Part shown: positions 58,499 through 64,000 of the stretch, piece by piece
Position numbering within the stretch: position 1 is the stretch's first letter
Layout of the letters: every line of letters starts with the position of its first letter
Assembly: GCA_025667525.1 (NCBI GenBank)
Contig: JANFOE010002280.1
Location: forward strand, 34,337 to 98,336
DNA length: 64,000 nt
From: Glebionis coronaria
Taxonomy: Eukaryota; Streptophyta; Magnoliopsida; Asterales; Asteraceae
Direction of reading: 5' to 3'
Translations under genes and position numbers: made by a program
The notes under the pieces: model-generated
Seen by the model: the letters and a program-made list of their open reading frames with translations, nothing else
The model's database searches: none
Told to the model about the DNA's origin: nothing

Positions 58499-61107
58499 TG
58501 TAACACCCCATTTGTTAAAATGGAATATCACAGTAATATATGGCGTGCCATCAAAGCATGCAAGGTAAATGTCTAAACACTCATGACCACAAATAGAAAT
58601 ACCGGAAACAAACATCGGTAGTCTAAGTAACTTAACACAATAAGTACTGAAAAGGAAAAGGATCAAACAATGTCCAACATGAAATAAAGTAAGTCAAAGT
58701 ATGATAAATGCATAAGATATATAAGGCTGGATAACTTCCATCCGAATGCACATACTCTTGAGATCCTACTTGCGACCTTGGGTACCTGCCATTTGGGAAC
58801 ATGGAAATGGAAAACGGCTGAGCATAACGACCAGCGCACGGATATACAATAAAGCATAGAAACATAGACTATAAAATCATAAAAGAGCATATAAAGCATG
58901 AAAGGCAGTAGAAATGAATAAGTCCTGGAAAACCTAGATGTATGTCATGTTTACTGGTTTTAGTTCTGAAAACATAGCTTATGTTTACTTATGAAAATAT
59001 TTATTAGTTTAATATACCAAAAGCCAATATAGGTCATGAGGTCAACAGCGTGCATGAATACTTGGAGGGGTGGCCTTCACATGCAAATTAGAGGGGATGC
59101 CTCTAATTAATATGGTAATGGGTAGGAGGGATCAGCTCCTTATGAAGGATGCAAGGCACACACCACATTCACCATGAAATCCTGACTGACACTGTAACTA
59201 GGATGCACACATACGCCCCACGTGAGAATATAATAATAAAGGCCAAATAAATTGAAAGGGAAGCCACGAGCTATCACTTCGCTATGGTGAAGTCATAACA
59301 CTAGTGCCTCTAGTGTTATGGTTATGGTACCTCCATAACTAGGTGAAACTGACATGCATGTATATGGCTAAGGTAACTAAAAAACATAAGCATTTAAATC
59401 TATAACTACTAGCGAAAACAGATGGCTGCATACGGGAAATCCTAATGAAGGAATAGATTATCCTTACTGAAGGACGAGAAATCCGTACCTTGTGTCCAGT
59501 AGAAGCTAACAGAAACGCTGAAGAATCTACTCCGCCTTGACGGATAATACTACATAAGAATAGGGACATGTATGAGTTGTCTAAATTACATGTGCTTTAC
59601 TGGTTTTGTGTGTTCTTAGTTTATTCATGTTTTGTCGTGGTTTAACTGTTTTAAGTGTTAACTAGTTATTCTTGTATTATGTTGTTTATTATTCATGTAG
59701 TATGGTATTATAATACTTGTATTGTAATACTAAGTAACTTTCTAAAAATAGTAGGTTTCCATAAATAGTAAGTTTCTAAAAATAAAAAGTTTCCAAAAAT
59801 AGTAAGTTTCCAATATTTAGAAATAAGCTGGATTATTAATGTCAAGTAAAGTTTAATTAGTAAAATACAAGTCATGGTTCAAGTATTATAGCTTATTACG
59901 TAATTAACTTGGTTAATTTAATAAACTATACATTATAAGAATTTAATCAAAAATACATGTTTTAATTAAATTAAGCTAAGTAAAATACTTTAGGTTATAC
60001 ATGAAATATTAACTTTTATATTTAAACCTAAGTCATGCCTTTAATTAATTTAAATAGTCTAGAAAATAATTTAATTAAATATATTTTTCTGATTTTAATA
60101 CTTTCCCGAACCCGTGATTTAAAATTAACCCGAGCCCAAACCCGTGTTTCATAAATAAGTCGAGACACCTACCCGGCCTAGCCGGCTGCCACTGTCTGAG
60201 TCATTTACCCACTGCCGAGCCACGGCTAGCCGTCGCCCGAGCCCGGTTCACATCATCACCGGTTCCCACTGTTCTTGTTATACTGAGCCACACTGAGACC
60301 CTAGTGGTCTCGGTTAGCCTCGAAACCAAATCAAAACCACACCCCGACTCGTGGTCGGGTCCCTTTGCCTGCGTCCGAGCCAAACGAACCCCACACTGAG
60401 ACCTTGGGGTCTCGACTGGGCGAATCGAACACCACCGAGAGCTTCATTGCTCTCGATTTGGGTCTCTACCGAACAAGCAAACACTAAACACCCCTCAGTT
60501 CATAATTTTAATTGAACCCATGTGTTTTTCCTTGTTTGTTTTTAAGATTAATTAAAATAATATCATGAATTCATTAAAAGAATTAAAAGAAAAAGGGTTT
60601 TGATTATACCGAATGCGTGAAAGGAAAGAGGTTATGATCACGAACACGTACACACAAAAATCAAGTAGCAAAAATCGTCTCGAACACCCCTTTGGTGATG
60701 AATAGTCGGCGGCAAGGAGAAGAAGGGAGGCAAGGGTTTTGTTTTTTTATGTAACCTAAATTATGAGAAAAATCTCCTGTGTTTTTCTTATTATTTGGTT
60801 AACATGGGTCATGGGCCAAAAGGCCCACTCCCTTTGTTTTGCTCTCTTGGTCGCGGCACCCTTAAGGCCCACAAGGGAAACCGAAGTTTTCCCAAGTTAA
60901 ATTTATATGTCGTAAATGTTCGTGTTTTATTTATCGTGAATTTAATTATCGTGATCGTAAACACATTTATAATATATACGTACGTACATGTTATTTAATA
61001 TCGTGACGCATGAAATATATTATAAATGGAAAGTTTAAATTTTATCGTATTTTCATGTATTTACTCTTCATGTTTACTGTTCATGGTATTTTAATGCGGG
61101 CTTTACA
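58499..61107 (-). repeat. 5' LTR, Tekay copy 2
   Basis: 2.6 kb, the match of 48303-50944. It contains the same hairpin cluster with some arms mutated (for example ACTGAGACC/GGTCTCGGT at about 60293-60315). Confidence 0.92.
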
Positions 61108-61112
61108 TCCTA

Positions 61113-61503
61113 CAACTCATATAAGCACATAATCCACAACATAACATAAGGTCCAAAATTCCATGTATTAAAATAACGTAACCAATGCATGACACACATA
61201 ACTCGCAATCCAAAATGTATAAAGAAACATGAAAACATAATCAAACGAAATCCAACAATGACTAGTGTATACGACTATGGTTCAACCCGCACTAGTCAAA
61301 ACCCGTAAAGAAAATAACATGTAGCTAAGTATGAACCATAATTGTTCATAACAAACATCGCAAAAATAACATCCAAACAAATCAATTATTATAAAATGCA
61401 CACATGATCCTATGACGCCTATATGCAGGGACCCTTAAGCTATAGACTAGGCTACGCGACTAAGAAACCTAATTCTCTATAACCATTGGCTCTGATACCA
61501 TTC
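61113..61503 (-). other. Outer LTR element interior next to its PBS
   Basis: About 390 bp of non-coding sequence resumed after the TCCTA duplication. Minus strand TGGTATCAGAGCC at 61488-61500 is its primer binding site, three bases from the LTR. Confidence 0.75.
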
Positions 61504-64000
61504 TGTCACACCCCACCATGTCGGAATATGGGGCGCGACGTATGGATATCATCACAACAATAGCGCGTCTATAGAGATAACTAAATGAAATAGTAATGTC
61601 ATAAAGAGGTGACACAATGTCATGACAATATCTCAAACAATGCAGGCGTATAGGTAAGTAGGTAACATGCCTACCTCTTACCAAAGACATACAAATAAAT
61701 AAACATCAACATATAGGTATCTAAAATGTATCACTTAGTCAAACGATGAAAAGAAAACTAAGAGAAAAGGGATGCCTCCTAATGCAATCCTAGCAGCCTC
61801 TAAACTCTAGCCACTTCTAACATCATCCTTCATAACTACCTCACTTGAAAATGACACTAGAATCTGTCAACATAAAGTTGGTGAGAACATAGGTTTAAGT
61901 TATCTATAACATCATAAGAAACCTTGACATCCACTGAAATAAGTTGAAGAAAAACAATTTATAGTAATGGACCATAATGTGATAATCATGTTACATACAA
62001 CTACAAACAAAGCACAATTATATCAGTCAAGAACACACAATAAGAACAATGCACCACACCATAACAATCAAGAAGTATCCCATCATACATAAAAGAACAA
62101 AGCACCACACTATAACAATCAAGAAGCATCATGTCACACATACAAAAGAATAACGCACCACACTATCCGGATCTTTCCCATACCACTTGTGGAAGATGAA
62201 CCATATTCCTGTCGAGATATCTTGCCTCCTCGAGACGATGCACAAGTACTCAGAACGCAAGAACTTAGGACGGATCTTGCCCCCCGCTCCACAAACATCA
62301 CAAATGGTCCCATAGACGCCCATACATCTATGTACCATACCAAAACAAGGCTACCCGCCTTACCAATACCCACTGAGACGGTACGCGTCCCCCGATCCAA
62401 ATCATAAACACAATCAAGATTCACATATAAAAACACATATCATAACACATAACAAAACACATAAGCACGCATGTCACACAATAACTCATCTATGTCCAAA
62501 CATTTATAAAAATATAGTACCAATACATTTTAAGAACACCACAAGTGTCATCTCCATCCTATACTAGAAGAGAACATTTAAAAACTCAGTGAAAATAGGA
62601 CTATGAACATACCTGATAGCATAGCAAGCCAACACTCTTGCAAACCTATAAAATCATACACAATACACTTAGATCAGGTCCTAACACCCAAGTTAAGTAA
62701 CAACCAAGGAGATGAATATAATCCCCCAATCCTCACTATCTAGTTCTCCCACTACAAGCTATTCTATACGTAAAAATTCAGTTTTTCCCCGGTACGATTT
62801 ACTAGTCATTAAACGACCACATGAAGTGAACTTAACACCACACTTGGATCCTAACCTACTGGAGTTATGTTGTTATATGATCTAAGAACTCCAAAAACCA
62901 ATTTTACTTTCTACTTACACGTTTAACCCATTCGTTTTGTCTCTACGCTAAAAGTCCTTTTCACCAAAACTAATTTTCTGTACATGCTAAATGTTTGTCA
63001 CCAAAAGCCCGACCTAAACACCATAACTTTTATTGAAAACCTCCAGTACTTTCATATATATTATAATGAGTTCCCAAATCAAAAGTATTTGGCTATATCT
63101 TTCGTTTGGTTAAATTTTGACTCAAATTCCTGAAATCTAAATTTATTCCTGAACAGCGTACTGTTTTTGTAAAAATTGTTTGACGACCTTTCCAACTCCA
63201 TTTTCGACCAATCTTACATTTTTGAAAAGTAGACTCTATGAACTTAATTTAAAAAAAAGAAAATCGACCAAAGGTGCTACCTACTGCCCGTAACAGTCAA
63301 CACAAGACAGCCCAAAAAATCATACTATTTTACGCCTTTATACACCAACCCTATAAACATCATTAATTATCTCTAAATTCTTAACACAAACCCTAAAATC
63401 ATTAATGGATCTAAATAACTATAATTCCCAGAAAATTAACAAAACTCTAATCATCTCAATGATGGTTAATTAACATTGTAAACATGATTAATTAATAAAA
63501 CATGAATTGAATTAAGATTATACCTTTAATTTATAAAAACCAAGATTTTGAAAGAACCCTAATTTTTTTTTGTAAAACCACGTCACCTCTTTTTTTCTTG
63601 GAGAAAGATCTGTGTTTTTTAGTAGCACTGTATTTATACCCTTTAAACAAGTCTTTTCCTAATTTAATACAAATTCTAATGGGCTTTTACCCATTCTTTT
63701 TTTTCTTTTTTAAACCGACTATACAAAGATATTTTCCAAAAATATATATTTTTTAATTAATTATTAAATTCGTTTATAATTAATATTTCCTCAATTATGT
63801 TTTTATTTTTTTATTAATCCCTTAATTAATTAATTACACCTAAACCTTTTAACTAGTCAATTTTACGCGATTACCGTAAAATATGTAAAAGATACAGTTT
63901 TATGAAAATTCTTAAAATATGAAATAAACTTTATAACTAAGTCCTAAATGACTTAAAACCATCCCGGAAATTATTCCCGTGACTAAATACATATCCGAGA
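61504..64000 (-). mobile_element. Outer LARD-like LTR element: 5' LTR, truncated by window edge
   Basis: Starts TGTCACACCCC on the plus strand (LTR end ...GGTGTGACA on the minus strand). From 63221 it repeats window positions 1-780. By alignment the LTR should end near 64290, giving about 2.8 kb. Predicted small ORFs on either strand near 62130-62440 are incidental. Confidence 0.8.
62041..62165. repeat. Three tandem units of about 52 bp in the outer LTR
   Basis: GCACCACACYATAACAATCA-type units start near 62051, 62103 and 62155; the third is truncated after CACCACACTAT. Confidence 0.65.

Larger units (their letters stand above)
48303..61107 (-). mobile_element. Tekay-type Ty3-gypsy element, copy 2 (complete ends)
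   Basis: LTRs at 58499-61107 (5') and 48303-50944 (3'), flanked by the exact 5-bp duplication TCCTA (48298-48302 and 61108-61112). PBS, gag, protease, RT, RNase H, integrase with chromodomain-like end and polypurine tract follow in order on the minus strand. Two later insertions are inside: a hAT-type MITE (52101-52471) and a solo LTR (55880-57690). Stops and frameshifts occur in every domain. Confidence 0.93.

Noticed and set aside
62129..62436. Overlapping ORFs in the outer LTR
   Set aside because: Both strands are open in parallel with no domain; incidental.

Overview
This window is flowering-plant nuclear repeat DNA and contains no intact cellular gene. The copia polyprotein fragments resemble those commonly annotated in Asteraceae genomes such as Tanacetum and Artemisia. 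That placement rests on recall of family sequences and is moderate in confidence. Plant chromoviral (Tekay-type) gypsy elements and degenerate CCCTAAA arrays support a plant source.

The layout is a set of nested transposons, most with target-site duplications (TSDs) readable in the sequence. (1) The outermost layer is a minus-strand LTR element with LTRs of about 2.8 kb and a short non-coding interior (LARD-like). Its 3' LTR occupies 1-995 plus 46724-46797, its interior lies at 46798-48302 and 61113-61503, and its 5' LTR starts at 61504 and runs off the right edge. (2) A 45.7-kb CACTA (En/Spm) element at 996-46720, with TSD CAC, sits inside that 3' LTR. (3) Inside the CACTA, a TNT1-94-like Ty1-copia element (2651-26854, minus) cuts the last exon of a small CACTA gene. 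(4) Inside that copia integrase, a gag-only gypsy-like element with 4.2-kb LTRs (8537-22565, plus) is inserted, TSD TTTTG. (5) A Tekay-type Ty3-gypsy element (34327-42989, plus), which has lost nearly all of its 5' LTR, breaks the CACTA tnpA-like gene. (6) Outside the CACTA, a second Tekay-type element (48303-61107, minus, TSD TCCTA) sits in the outer element's interior. It carries a 371-bp hAT-type MITE in integrase and a 1.8-kb solo LTR (TSD TATAG) in gag.

The CACTA's own sequence, once insertions are subtracted, is about 13 kb. It holds TIRs, GTCACAC-rich subterminal regions (the right one a tandem array of about 178 bp), a small plus-strand coiled-coil gene, a minus-strand multi-exon gene of unknown function with two exon-containing foldback repeats, a telomere-like higher-order repeat, and a plus-strand Transposase_24/DUF8039-type gene. 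No tnpD/TNP2 transposase was seen, so it looks non-autonomous. All coding regions carry stops or frameshifts.

The least expected signals are: (a) clusters of short perfect hairpins in Tekay-type LTRs, including one stem whose arms change together between copies; (b) short intron-like segments at matching places in gag of both Tekay copies, with a third present in only one; (c) the duplicated foldback exons in the CACTA; and (d) the 305-bp higher-order telomere-like array.
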